Positions 37,101 to 52,100 of a DNA stretch of 64,000 bases are shown piece by piece. Position numbers and translations under genes: made by a program. The notes beneath the pieces are model-generated. The model did no database searches. It was not told the origin of the DNA and was given only the letters and a program-made list of their open reading frames with translations. Numbering within the stretch: the first letter of the stretch is position 1; every line of letters begins with the position of its first letter. Source of the stretch: Heliocidaris erythrogramma (Eukaryota; Echinodermata; Echinoidea; Camarodonta; Echinometridae); assembly GCA_025617745.1 (NCBI GenBank), contig CM046859.1, forward strand, positions 27,765,371 through 27,829,370, read 5' to 3'.

Positions 37101-40100
37101 GTCAGCTTTCATTAAAAAAAAAAATGTGTGTGTAAACAAACTTGATTATGTCTTTGTTGGTAAGCCCAAGGTATTTGTTCATTTAATGTCCCATGCGTTA
37201 CCATGTATTGGGGAGTCATGGCCGTAAGTTGACAATCAAATGTGTCATTTCACTTCCTATTTGGTCTGATCCAAACTATGGCAAGGCTACAAACCTAACA
37301 CAACGACCACCTGTACTGAAATCCGAGATATGGTTGGTAATGTATGGGACGAAATAGCTTGGACTTGCCCTCTTATGCAAGACAGCAAAGTTAGGATTAT
37401 ATGAAAATCTCTTTTTAATTGAATGCAATCATATGCCACATGTTAAATATGAGTAGTCCTATTATAATATTTTATACTTTTCTTTTCTTTTTTCATTTCA
37501 TTTCCATGTGATTGTTATTTTTTCATTTAATTTTCATGTGATTTTTTTTTCATTTCATTTTCATGTGATTGTTAATGTTCTTTATACTCATGCTTTGTAT
37601 TGGAAAACAAAATATTGATGTCATTATCAGAGAACTTTCATAATAAAATACCATTCAGAATATTAAATTGGATTCTTTCAAGATAGAAATTGATGTTGGA
37701 GCGATTGTGGTCATATAATAATGATCATAAAACTGATTATGCACAACAAAACGCCAATTCATTATGCAAACGATTTCCCAGCGGGGGCCCTTTAAGATAA
37801 AAACACTGCAATAGATCTGTGTATTTGTTGCATTATTCAGCATGTAAATATACAATGATGCTGCTATGAATTAATTTATTCTGCAGGCATTCAGGTTTGG
37901 ATCAGTTTGCTGATTTCTGGAAGCGTATTGCTCTCATGGATTCAAAGAGATGGTAAGATCTTACAAACAAATATTAACCCGATAACTGCTGAATTCTCTA
38001 ATTCCCATAGGCTTTATACAGGGACAACCCAGTTCCTGTAGGCAATGGGTTAAACAATATGTTCCCCACTAAGTATGCATGACACATCAAGCTGATTTAG
38101 GCTTGGCACTAGACATTTTAAATCCTGTTCGCATATGTATATGTTTTATGTATATTTTATATTTGTAAATTGTGCACAATTCAACATTATGTTGTGACGC
38201 ATGATTATTTTTAATAAATACCATTTTGAATTGAATTGAATTGAATATCATATTCTGCATATGCCGGCTCTAAAGTTCAGTTTGAGAATGCACACCATGA
38301 CTTGATGATTTTATATCAAAGCGTTCTTGATGTTATTTTACAGGCAAAGATGGCTCCACACACACCGTATTGCATTGCTTCTGCTGCCAGACTTGTGAGT
38401 AGATTGACTAAAATTTTATGTATTGAGTTGGCTTAGTTAAAGAATATCTCTCCCTCTCTCATTCCCTGTATATTTCATCCTTACCTCATCCTCTCCTCAT
38501 AGTGAAAAAACTTTGCCACTTTATCTTTTGGAATGTTTAGATTTTGGATACATGTTCCATCACCACTGTCAATAAAGCTAACCGTACGTAATATATGTTG
38601 GATGCTTCTTATTTACAACTTGTGGATCTTTTTCCCATAGGCCTCTACCCAAGCATCTTCACCTGCCCAACTCCAGTGGTCGTTATGCCAGCATTCAGTA
38701 CCGTGTAGCCCTGAAGGAAGTCAACAGTCTCCTCAAGAAGAGAAGTACATTCATCATGTTGGACAACCATAGCTACATCAATCTCAACTTCACGTGAGTG
38801 GAGATTCTTTCTGATCTATTTAGAACTGGTTTAGGAAGAAAAAGCACACATTTATCTATTATGACACAGTATTTTAAGGATCTTCTTGGGAGAGTTTCAT
38901 CAAGCGTTTTGTCAGTGATTTTTACCGACAACTGTTATAAGCTACTGAAATCCTTGCATCTGATGGGCTGAGAGCAAATTTGTCAGTAAAAATCACTGAC
39001 ACGACGCTTGATGAAACACTACCCTGAGGTTTATTCCTTCATTTCAATAAACACTCATCATTTGTTGTGGATAAAGTAGGGGTGTTTAATCACAAGAACT
39101 CTTTACCAGAGGCGTTTTATCAGTATCAAATATGTCCATAAGCTTTTCTTGGTGGTAATAACCTGAATTAAAACATAGAAACTACAGTGCGGTGTTCAAG
39201 AAGTAATATAAAGCAAAAAAAAAGAAGAGCAACAGGGATTACAGCACTCCCAAATGGTAATGTACTATTGATTTTGTGGAGAATTTCTACCCTTTGTATC
39301 GTGTGTTTATATTATGTGTATGATATGTTTTTTACAATTTCATGTTACATGTATATCTTTCAGTTAATCTAGATATATACAAATTAGGGGTAGTATCCTG
39401 AAAACTATGTTATGTTTTATGTTAGTACATTAATTGTTGTTACAATCAAAATTTAGACAAGTCGGTGGTTATTGTTTGTGCAAAGCTGGAAACGATCTGC
39501 ACAAGCACCAATGATACATGTATTAAAGTGTGTATTTTGCACAATTTCAGTTTGTTATGACAATCATTGTTTTGCTTACCATATAAGAAAACATAGTTTT
39601 CAGAATATGGTCCCAGTGCATATTAGTTTGAGCACTTTTATTTTTCAAATATTGCACTCCAAATGTTGTGTATGTTTCAGTGAGTCAGGAGGTCCACCCA
39701 CGTCATTCTATGTCATCAGGGTTTCCACCAAGACACCCATCGTCCTCAGACTAGCCTTCCTTGGAGGCACACCGGGCCATGAGAGGAACAAGGTCAGTGA
39801 TATTTTTTGAGGTCATCATATAGAGAGAGATTATATGTAGTGGTTTAGACAGATACATGCATAGTGAGAGAGAGTGTGTGAATGAGATGCTAAGTTGAGA
39901 ATGAATGATGTATTAACCATTGCTCATGGGAATTTGGTTGTTTCTGTATGTAGAATATGGTGGAAGATGAATGTTGTAGGTAGAATGACAAGTCTTTGTC
40001 TACCATCATATTGAACGGTTTTCGATGCAATTGACGTGTTACATTACTTTAATGCCCGTTAAAATCAAATCATGGTCTAGAAATACAATATGCCTTTAAT

Positions 40101-43100
40101 ATTACTCTCTGTAGGTTGTTAGAGAGTTGAAGAATGACCTTCTAGCGCTACGCATGCCCCGAAAGAAGACCGCTCAGTATGGCTACGACAAGGAGCATGG
40201 CACCAAGACCACGACTCCACTCAAGGACCCCGACTCAGACGGCTCTTCTCATAGTGGCAATGACTCCTGCGTCGTGCTGCTTTCCAGACCCATTGAGATG
40301 ATCCTCATGAGGTAAACTAAATAATAGAAATTTAGGTAGTGACTTTTCCACTAGATATAAAGTGCTTTGAAATGTCATCCCTGGATCAGTGTTGGAGTAC
40401 CCAAGTTGCTGCACTGTTGCTAAGGTCACAGCTAATATCATTTACCTTGTTAGCGAAGTAAAATGGTAATTGGTTGCTCAAATATGCATTGAATCGCAAG
40501 ATGGTGAGGTAGTGTTTTTGTGATGAAAAGGAGTATTGATGGTTGCAGATTTAGCAGGAGATGAATAAGGAGATGTCTTTCAATCTCTCCTTAGAGTCAT
40601 GGAAATATTTCAAGTTTTCAGGGGATTTCTATTCCACCATCTCCTTTCTGCTCCATGGTGCTTAAAATTAGCCGAGGGTTGTCCATGTTTGAAGGTTTAG
40701 TGCCTTCAGTGCCTTCCCCATGGCTGTGTGATTTTAAGTTTATTGACATCTTTACAATCATCAAGAGAAGAATCTCCTTATGGAGTAGTGTCTGGAGATT
40801 CTTGGTTAAAATCATCATGGCTCATGTCCTTGTAGCTTTTGACAGTTGTAGCTTTTGACACATTCAATTTCATACACTATTCAGATTCTGAATTTCAGCC
40901 CAAACACTGTACCTCATCCTAACCTAATTGCATTCCTAAATCTATCCCTCCATCTTTGACAAAATAAGCTTGGAGTAATGTTGGATCACCCACTAAGTCA
41001 TAGTCACGGACATATAAAAACTGGTAGCCATAAGAAAGGAACTAATTGCTTGTTGATGTTTCAATATTTAACAGTGATATTCCCATCACCACTCCCTATC
41101 CCAGATACGAGAAGATGCCATCAGACTTCACTGACCTGAAGACGTCCATCGAGGTGACATCCACCTCTGTACCTGTCTACATGAACAGCAAAGCACCCTC
41201 TAACAACCTGAACCGACTGGCCTGCTACCTTCACCATAGACGCTGGATCTGGGAAGCCCAAAGTGACAGTGGGATCCAGATAGCCACCAAGGCTGTAGCC
41301 AACATCCTGGACGTCCTCACAAAGTGAGTCAAGGTCTTCTGGCCCTTGAGAGTCCAGAGACTCTTGAATGATAGTGAGGTTGTGTGATCTTTGAGTTCAG
41401 AAACTCTTGGATGATTGTGAGATTGTGTGGTCTTGAGTTCAGAGACTCTTGCATGATTGTAAAGTTTTATAGTCTTTGAGAGTCCAGAGACTCTTGGATG
41501 ATTATAAGGTTGTGAGGTCTTTGAGAGTCCAGAGACTCTTGGATGAATTTGAGGGTGTGAGGTCTTTGAGAGTCCTGAAACTCTTGGATAATTGTAAGGT
41601 TGCGAGGTCTTGACTTTATGAGCCCAAAGACTCTTGAATGATTGTAAGGTTTTGTAGTCTTTGAGAGTCCAGAGACTCTTGAATTATTGTAATGTTGTGA
41701 GGTCTTGTGAGGATGAATTTGAGGTTGTGTGGTCGTTGAGTTCAGAAACTCTTGGATAATTGTGAGGTCTTTGAGAGTCCAGAGACCCTTAAATTGTTGT
41801 AAATTAGTGTGTTACAAAGTCTTGATGTGGTGTGAATGTGATTGCATCATCACTTGTTAGCATGTAATACTGGCACTGTTAACTCACTGCTCACACTGGA
41901 CCATATAGCCAGCGCTCCTTATGTACATGTACCTTCCCCATGATTATTGCACATTTTTTTCAGTTACCTTTTTCCAGCACCACATGTAGCCAGAGAACGT
42001 GCATAAACATTTAGTGAGTTCATGCATAACCATTTATATGCAGAACCTGTTGAACCTGTGTGGAGCAAATTTGAGATTTCTTATTGTATTAAAACAATGA
42101 TAAATGATTTTGTAAAAAAGATAACAGATGATTCTTTTCAGTACTGATGGATTAATGTGCTTATGGCATGTATGCTTTGTCAAATAGATTGTTAAACACA
42201 TTTGAAGGTTACATGTACGTGTATGTTTTTCTGATGTGTCATATGAGATCTGATTATTTCGTGTGTGGTACATGTACCAGCATTGAACATCTCCGTCAAA
42301 AAAATGTACAATTTCTCCTGTGTACATGTATGTCCTTGACAGATTGCGCTTACAACAAGGCTTCCATGTTGCGTACTCAACCAGTGGCATACTCAGCTTC
42401 ATCATGGAACTCAAGATGAAGGTAAGCCTTCCAAAACCACCTAGTACATGTACATATGTATATTAAATTGATTAATGATAAAAAGGAAAAAAAAAAAACA
42501 CAATTTCAGTTAAGGTGAAGATTTCTTTTTATGCTTTTTGATGAATAATGATAACATAATTTTAATTTGCATTGACTATCTTATTCAATGCAGCTCTATT
42601 GCCTTCAGGTAAGCAGTCAGGGGACGTAATGGATTCAGGTTAGATGCAGGGTTAGGTGTATCGTTTTGTCCAGGTTCAAAGTCAGCAATTCAATGAGTGT
42701 TAGAAATTTGAGCTGTTAGCATTTCACTGCCAGTCTGATTTTCATATTTTGACTTCATGCCATTCAGAATCCTTTGGGTAGCATTGTGGAGACGACGAGG
42801 CCTTCCAAACCTTCAGACAAAGAAGACACAGGTGAAGCCGGTGCGACTGATCCAGACACAGAGCAGACATCATCCTCCAGTGGCCAAGAGGTGTTCCCAT
42901 GTCTGCTCCAGTACATTGTCTTCCCTCCTCACTCTGCTACGTCCAAGAGGGATCGGACTACATCGTGAGTACCTACCGTTTTTAACCCAAAACTGAATTC
43001 TCAAAATCCCAGAGGCATAATACAGGGACCACCAAGTTCCAGGAGACAACAGGTTAACTGTATGTCATGCAGTGGTGATTGCTTTTTCCTCTGGTCCGAG

Positions 43101-46100
43101 GATCATTGGGATTCAGATCGTTAAATATTGGCATTATTTCTGGTGTCTGAATAGTCCAATCCTTGGACGACAGACTATAGCACATTTTTGGCAAGGAAAA
43201 CAAAGAAAACAGAGTCATCTAATTAGCCAGTTCATGGTACAAATGACCCTGAAATTACCCACATCTGCACATGTGCAAAACTGGCTTATTACAACAAAAC
43301 CCAAGTTGTAATCCATGACATTTTGAATTCAGTCAGATGTTTAGAAATGATGCTGGGGAACGTTTCATCAAGTGATTTTACTGACAAATTTGCTCTCAGC
43401 CAATCAGATGCAAGGATTTCATTAGCTTATAACAGTTGTTGGTAAAAATCACTGACAAAACGCTTGATGAAACGCTCCCCTGATATGTTTTGGTACAGGG
43501 TTGGGGATGAGGAGGATGGTGATGATCAAGACACGTCTGAAGCCGATGGAAGACTGCAGCTGGTGACCGAGTGCTGGGTGGAGCCACAGAGCGGAACCAT
43601 TATTGATCCACCCAAACCATGTCAATTCCTTGATGGCCTCACCTACCAAACTATCCCAAGAGTGGTAAAGATTCCTTCTTTTAATCCATGTAGTACCATT
43701 TATGATTAGCCATTTCCTAGTACCATTATTGATCCTTCCACCCGACTCGAGCGTCACCAGATCTTTGGGTATCGTTGGAAGAGGCCCTGGGCTGTCTACA
43801 GGTGTGAGATTTTGCTTTAGATATTTTAAGGTATTTGTTTGGGGGGACCTTTTCTGACTTAACTTTTTTCTGGGATGCACTGTATATTCAACATGCCTCT
43901 GTTGAGTTTTGTTTTGTTTTGAAGATAATCCTATTATATCAGGATTCTTTTTCAATAAATTTGAATATGAATTTGTACACGTATGACAGTACTTGGATGA
44001 CCTCACCTAGATGTACATGTACCAAATTATGAGACCGTAATTGGTGGGTTCCGAGAACCTTCATTGACCCTCCCAGCTCTGTCAGTTCTTTGATGGCCTT
44101 TCCTATCAAACTGTCCCAAGAGTGGTGAGGTTTCTCTCTGTGAGACCATTTATAATAAACTAGAGTCTACATGTAAATGTATATCCTTCCTTGATCCTTC
44201 CAAAGCATGTCAATTCTTGGATGGCCTTACTAGTCTCTCCCAAGAGTGATAAGATTTCTCTAATTATTAGAACTTTTCCTAAGCTGCAGTAGGCTGTTTA
44301 AAACTGTATCACATGTCTAAGTTCATAACTACATGTAAGTTGGTATGAGTTCTCTGCTACTTGGCTAAGTTCAACCCCAACTTCTGAGACCAACAGCCCA
44401 AACATACGTTTGAGACTAATAGAGAAAATGGACAATTTAAGATCAAAGAGTAATTTTCAAGTAAGCAAAACAGATCAATAGACCAAACACATGTACAACT
44501 GTAGGCCTATAAATCATACCAGTAGATTACAAGGATCCATACATGTATATCAATGTTTGTGACTTAAGGCTTTTGATTCTATACCCATAGATGTTTCCAA
44601 TGGACCAGCGAATCATCTCCGTCCTTCTCAACTTTGAGCACCTGCGTGTCATGTGCTCATCGGCCATCGATGGAGACATGGCCACCATGTCTAAGGACGA
44701 GCGCATGTCTGAAGGGGTTGCGCTCAGCGAGACCATCCAGCGCATGCCTTATGCCCTGGACGTGATGACGCTCCTACCCATGTGTCAGCAGGCCCATGTA
44801 CTGTGCTCCACCTTCATCAAAGGTTAGCTCTTGAGGAGTTTCTGATTTGTGGTATTCAGCAAGAAACAGGTCTTGAAAATCTTTCAAATTATGTAGTGAG
44901 GGAACCTAAGGCTATAAAGTTGGAAACAACATAAAAGAACTGACAAGTTCGGCTGGTTCATCTAATTTTGAACAAATTTATAATGTATGGGGGAGGGGGT
45001 AAAAGTACATTTTTAGGTTCATATTATAGCCATACATGTATGTCAAGTAGATCAAAATGCAAGTGCAGTATCCATCGGTAAGTCTGATGCATTTGGTCAT
45101 TTGCTGTCCCATACTTATAAAGAATAACAAAAGCTAAGCCAAAACTACAAACTGTGATAATGTGGGTATTGCGTAAGACAAAACACCTTTGACTTGCCAA
45201 CATGTACATGTACTTCATGCAAAGTTGGTATTGCTTGGAATCATCAGGTATGAATATATATATTGTTTTTTTTCTCTTGTTTTCAGGTGGAGATGGAACA
45301 GAGAACTCAAGGTCCAGGCTTGACTTCCGATACCCCAAACCTAACGACACCCTCTTCACCCTCCTCATAGACTCCATGAAGTCCATGACAGACTTCAAGC
45401 TGGACCTCTCTGACAAGGAGAGCCTTCTCTTTGCACAGTCTGTCCTTGATCGAAGCAAAGACGATGCGCCCTGTCCCTTCGGACTCGCCTCTGCCGAGGT
45501 CTCAGGTCTCCTGTCGAAACTTGCGGACAATGCTGCAGAATCGTTGGAGAAGACACCTGTTCCACAGAACAGAGCAAGTACTCCCTTGGTAGAGGACCAG
45601 GACCAGGAGAAGAAGGTGCCACAGTGGACACTGTATGTGAACAATGTTGGAAAAGATCATTTGATTTTAGTCTTCATGCCAGCATCGTATCAGGACTTGG
45701 AGCTGCTCAGTGCCACCACGGAAGGTGAGTGATCTTAATACCCATATTGGCTATTGATTTAATTTGATCACCTTCTTCAGATCAACAACTCTCTTTGTAG
45801 TAATGTTATCTTCAGGGTTAGTTTTCCTATGGTAGGGATATTTGTCCCGGAATTATCTGTTTGCTAATTTTATGTAGCTGCAGAATTAATTAGCGTTTCT
45901 TTTCAAATACATGGAATCCTTCTTTATTTTGCTCCTTTGCACTGTGAATGTATTTCCTTTGTTCAAATTCGTAATTGATTTGTGCATATACAGTAGTGTA
46001 GATTGTATTAGTGTGTTGAAATTAATTTTGGAAGGCAAAATTGTATAAATCTGTAAATGTCATGAACATTTAATTTTGTAATACATGTTTATGATTCAAG

Positions 46101-49100
46101 TCAATGACTTTGCTCTAGATCCCGAGGCAAATGCATCCACTGCAGCTGAATCAGATCAAGTGAAACCGTCCCGTGACTCCCGTCGCAGCAAGACTCTGGA
46201 TGAGACAGACAGCGAGGACGAGAGCCCAGGAAGAAAAACAGCACCACCTGGTGTTGAGAAGGAGACAAATCCGAGCCTGCCCCTTCCCATCTTTGTCTAC
46301 GATTGTTCTCTGGCAGCCCTGACCAACTACCTGCTGGGTCGTCTGGATGAGAGGACGGTGACGGATGTCTTCAAGGATCTGACGTTTGCGTCCATGGATG
46401 CAGGTGCCCAGGTCCCCACTACGCCAAGGAACATCCCTCGACAAAGGACAAGGGGATTTAGTGAGCAGAATGGTGAGTGAACCAGGAAAAGTCTTTAAGA
46501 TTTATACACTGCAATTCAAATTGATTCTCTTGTCCTTCACAGTTAGATTATACATGTATAATATTCACAATTCCTCCATTCATGTAATGTACTAAATAAC
46601 TTCACATAATTGATAATTTCAACTCTTGTAAGAAAATGAAAAGAAAAGTACTTAAAAGCACTGTACATGGTACATGTATCACAAGGAATGAGTGAATAAG
46701 TAAATTATGAACTTACTAACCCACATCCCCACAAAGTGGGGGAAAAAAGTTATGTAATGCACAGTCCCCACTGCAAAATGTACATCAAAGAGCCATGTTG
46801 ATCCAAGATGGCAGGGAACAGAGATTGTGGTTAATAGTCAAATCTTCCATGAACTGAGAGGCTCCGGTTGAAATTATGGATTCTCTGAGGTGACTGACAT
46901 ACACTATAGAATTCTTTTCTGAGGGGTGCAGCCATGAAGAAAATACATGTAGTAACTACATGCATGTATGCCAGACACTGAAGATCAAAGTTTTACCTGT
47001 ACCTCAAGAAGAGTGCATGGTATAATTTATTTATATCTCTCGTTAATAACAACTAAAAGTGTAAACTATAATGAAATAAATCTAAAATTGAATATTTACT
47101 CAACATTTTTGTCTATACACTCACAGTAATGCGCTATTTGCGTTAGAGGTTGACACTTTTTCGGCGACTCGATTAAGTTGGTTGATATTGCGAACGATAG
47201 CTTTGACCTGTGATGTCGATCACTTTGTATCAAGGATATACTGTGATTGATATTACACCATATCCATTTTTTTCATGGTGGAAGTATTTTATGTAAAGTG
47301 AGCCATCCCTGGCCAATCCCTGCATGGGAAGTTTTTAACGTAGGGTATAAACACCAATAAATATGTCATTTCATTCTGCTACTTTCTGTAGTTTGCATCA
47401 TGTGGCATTTCTTGTTCTTCAAAGTAATTATTTTTTATACTCTCTAGACTCATTCACTCCACCAGCTGCTGATCGTAAAGGAAGCAAGGCCCTTGAGTGG
47501 TTCTGTGGCAAACTTGCCAACAAGGTTCACAAGGCCTTTGTCATCGGCCTCTTCAAGAGTCTTCAGTATGGCCAGTGGGTGGACTGCCACGATGTCCAGT
47601 CGGCCATTGAATGGGTGTGCGAGGAGTCTCTCTATGAGGTTGACATCACCGAGTTTGTTCAAGTGGTGTGCGGTCATGTGTATGGTGTGCGAGCCAAGGT
47701 AAGTGATCTATAGCAATGATATTGACTTTAGCACAAATGATTCTTGATAGGACTTAAAGATAAAGTTGAGTTCTGGTTGTGCAATTCCATTGTGAAAAAA
47801 ATTGTCTTGAAGCAATTGGGAAAGGTTGATCATGAATTGAATTGAATTGAGTTTATTTTCCACTTTCACAAAAATACATACATGGTACATCGAATTTACA
47901 CAAAATGTGCAAATAACAATATATACAATGAAATTAACAAAGTATATAAAACAATTCATAGAATCATTAACAAACAAGACAAGGTAAAAAGAGCAAGAAA
48001 GTGGAAGGGTCATCAAAAAAGTAAAAAAAAAACTTATCGTAGATGACCCAATGAATAATTACACAAGATCAAAGAAAATGTCCAAAAATGAAAAAGAAAG
48101 GGGCTATTGCAATTTATACCAATTTAACCAGGTGTGATTTTAAGTTTCTTTTAAAGCTCATCAGTGTGTTGCATTCTTTTATGTCTACATGTCTACATCA
48201 GAATTGCTGTATACTGTGAGGTTTTGAAATCGCCAAAATTGGAATAAATAACTCAATCCTGCCGAGATTCACATGGACTGCACACAGAAATCTGTATATG
48301 GGACTACACACACACATGTTTGGCTTGAACATTTCAGCTGTTTCTTGTCATATATTGAATGTGAGGGCATTTGAAGAGCAATCCTCTTTAGGGAACATTT
48401 CTTCTATTATAATCTTCCAAACTGACATAAAGTGAATGAGAAAAGCTCACAAATGATTTTTTACCTTTCCCAGAACTCAACCTGCTCATTGTCTACAGGT
48501 ATTCAAGGGTACCGATCACCAAAGAATATTTTTGCTCTGTACATAAAGGGGTTCCATGTCCCTATACTCTCTCTCTCTCTCTTCCTCTTTGACCATCTCT
48601 ATGTATTCTAGGTTGATGCAGAGCAACAGGTTGCTGATAAACTCCAGAAGAGAATCAAGTTTGCTGATGTGGATGAGGAGGAAACGGCTGATAAACCTGC
48701 TCCAGAGAAACCTGCCAAGTAAGACAACACAGACTCTGCCTGTTTGTCCATGTAACAGGGTTCTTGGTTGAAGTTTTTTTAAGGTCTGCTGCAAATTGAT
48801 TGTATTGGCCTTGCAGAATGGCAGGGGTAACAGTTTGCAGGTTGTACATGTAGGTTAAGAGTAAGTACTGAATAAATGTATCGCCTTTGTCGGGGAGAAT
48901 TTTGCTCCTGGTACATACATGTACATGCCCCATTCTTTGCTGTGCACAGTTGAGATCCCTACATGTTACATTATTCTGTATGATTATTTGTAATTCAACA
49001 AAGCATCTCAGCTGCCTATCATATGTGGGTACATGTTTATAAATGAATGAATGAATGAATGAATGAGCTTATTACCAAAATCACAATGATATACACATCT

Positions 49101-52100
49101 TGGTAAAGGGAGCTAACAACAGCATATGCTATTCGAGGTTAGCCCCGTAAAGTTGACATGTTTATGTCAAGTCTCAAGAACTGTTTTGGGGTTTAGGTTG
49201 GTTCTTTTCCATGTTAGTCCCATTTGTTTAAACTATTTGATTTAGAGTCCAGTAGTTAAATCTAGTTGATTCTTTGCCTCTTCGTTCACCAGCCAAGAAA
49301 TCAAGTCCAGTATTGCTGGCCGCAGGAAACCGCCAGGAGTGATGGTTCCCCTGGAGCTCCTGACCTCCTCGCCCAACCGACAGTGCGAGGTCAGCAAGGG
49401 GCTTCATGCCATGGTCAGAGAACGCTTCACCCAGGTCATGGGGGACCACTTCAAACCTGTTCCATCCAACCGAGATATCTGGTTCTACCGCCTTGGTGGA
49501 GAAGAGGAGGAGGAAGAAAGGGAGGAGGAGGGAGAAGCCAACGGTGATGATGATGGTGGCAATGAGCATGCAGATGATGAAGAAGATGATCAGGTGAGCT
49601 AAAAGGATGCAGTTTCTGTAGATCGACAGCATAAACTCTAATTAGAATTTAATAAGAGGAAATGCTAACTTCATTCATCATAGGTAATGATAATGGAACT
49701 ATTTTACATAATATCACTACAAAAGCTTTAATGAGCATGAGTGTAGGCAGGAACATTATCTTTGTTCAGATTGGTGATAATATTTTTGCTCACCACAATC
49801 TTGATTTGAGGAGTATGTTTTTACACATACATGTATGCACGGTTGCCAAGGAATAAGAGGAGGAGGAAATAGTGCAGTAAATCCCATATTACATTTATTT
49901 GCATCTTGGAAAAGGCACTGTTAGTTTTTGTGTGAAATTATGTTTCTTATTTTGTCCATGGTGTACATTTTTTGATACATGTATAATGGCTTCCTTTCTT
50001 GATGTGATGCATAAGAGTATAGGGATTATTTTGTGTCATCAAATTCGACCTAATTTTTTTTCAGGATCTCACTTAACCCTTATGAGACAATTGACCACAT
50101 TTTCAGAGCTCTAAAAAATATAACAGATGCATGAGTAGAAAGAGCAAAAATTTCTGCACACACTGTCAATTTCTGTTGCATTAGCATATTGCATTAGATG
50201 CAAGGAATTTTGAAAAGGAGAATAAGCTTTAAAATCTTTAAATTTGCAACCCATTGAGAGGTTCAAAATCATTTTTTAAAATCATAATTGGGAATATTTC
50301 AACTTTTCAACAAAACGGATTACCATGTCTATTGTTGTAATAGACATCACACCTTATTAGAACCATGTAGCACTAAAAGAAAAATACTATTGTTGCCAAT
50401 TTGAAGAACAAAATGTGATCATTTTAACCTTTAAATATTCCTATCCTGAAAGGGTTAAAAGACGATTAACAATAATGTCTAGTTTTATATTGAGAACATC
50501 GTATTGCATTTGGCAGTTTGCCCGAATTCACAAAACTAATCAAAGCTTTTACTAACCTAACAAATTATAATATACATGTACTTCTTCACACATATGATGT
50601 AGGTGTTTGCTGAAGTGGTGTACCGTGGGAGTGATGACATAGAGTCAGAAGGTGTGAAGCGGAGTCCTAGATTCTCTGGATCTCAAACACCGGAGGTATT
50701 CTCTTCAGAGAACCCTAGTGGTGAGTCATTGACAGATTGTTTCACGTTTATGAGAGAAGATTGATTAATCAATCATTTTAAAGGTTTGAACTGGAGTTCT
50801 TGATTAGACTGTGAATCACCCTCCAGAGGTCTTTCCTTCAGAGAATTTAAGTTATTGATGCATTGATGACCTGTTAAGGTAAAGGAACATTCAGGGATAG
50901 AGATGTACAAGTCACCTGTGGATATTGTGAAGATATTATGGTCAGATCCATCAGACATGGACATGTATGTTACGTGGTTTGGGGCTAAGTGGTAGATTGG
51001 TCGGATACTTGATGTGGATATATTTTACCATTTTTCTATTTGTTGCCTCTTTCTTAGCTGTGTCATTTGGTACAATGTACCTGTTTGAAATCTAAGATTT
51101 AATTTCTTTTTTTTCTTAAACAAAATGAACAGGAAGGTTTGTGATGGGCTATTTTTTACATGAAGATCTTAAATGAATGGATAGTTTGTTGCATGTCTAA
51201 CTGATTTGATCGAGAGAACAAGGTTCACAAGTTATTAATCAAGTCGTGAATGCACAAGGCAGTCTGTTGGTACATATATAGAATTATATACATGTATATG
51301 ATTAATTTGATTATGATTAATGTAGTTATAACACTTTAGTCTGTTAATGATGGTTGATAAGGTGTAATATATCATTCTTCTTAAAGTTTAATCTAGGAAG
51401 AAATAAGATCAACGAGGTCTCTTTCTATTTAATTTGATCTTTTCTCTATTCTCTCTTATCCTAATGTCCTGCAGCCCAGCAGGTGTCCAAACCAACAAAA
51501 CCTAACAACGAAACTGTTTCTACTCCTCGAAAGAGTAAATTTGAATGTGTTATCCCATAAATATCCGACAATTACATGCCTGCAGCCCTATCAATTCCAG
51601 CCCTTATACATGTCATTTGTATTCAGGACATTCAACATACATTTCTTTTTTTGCTTGTGTCATCACATTACACAAAAAGGCAGTGAAGTCTAAATACAGA
51701 CCAAATTTCATTGTGGATTGTGTTTCATACAATTACTGTTGAAAATTTTGGCCACGACAGAAGAAATAGTGTCCTGAAATGCCCTGATTTGGAACAGAAG
51801 GAATTTCTAGTGTGGTAATGTACCACACTGGTTTCAATGTAATTCCTTATTTATTTGACATGAATATATTCTATTCATATTCATCCTCAAAATATACCGG
51901 CTTGCATCAATTAATATTTATCACCTCCAATATACTTTCCATGTTTCCTGCAGGTTGATTAAGTTATGTAGCCTACACCTTCATCTTTGCATGTAGCATG
52001 TTATAACATATTTCTTCTGTCAAAATTTAGATGGTGGACGATTGTTTTTTTAAGTGAGAAAAAATATATTTAAATTTCAATAAAACTTTAAATCTAGGAA

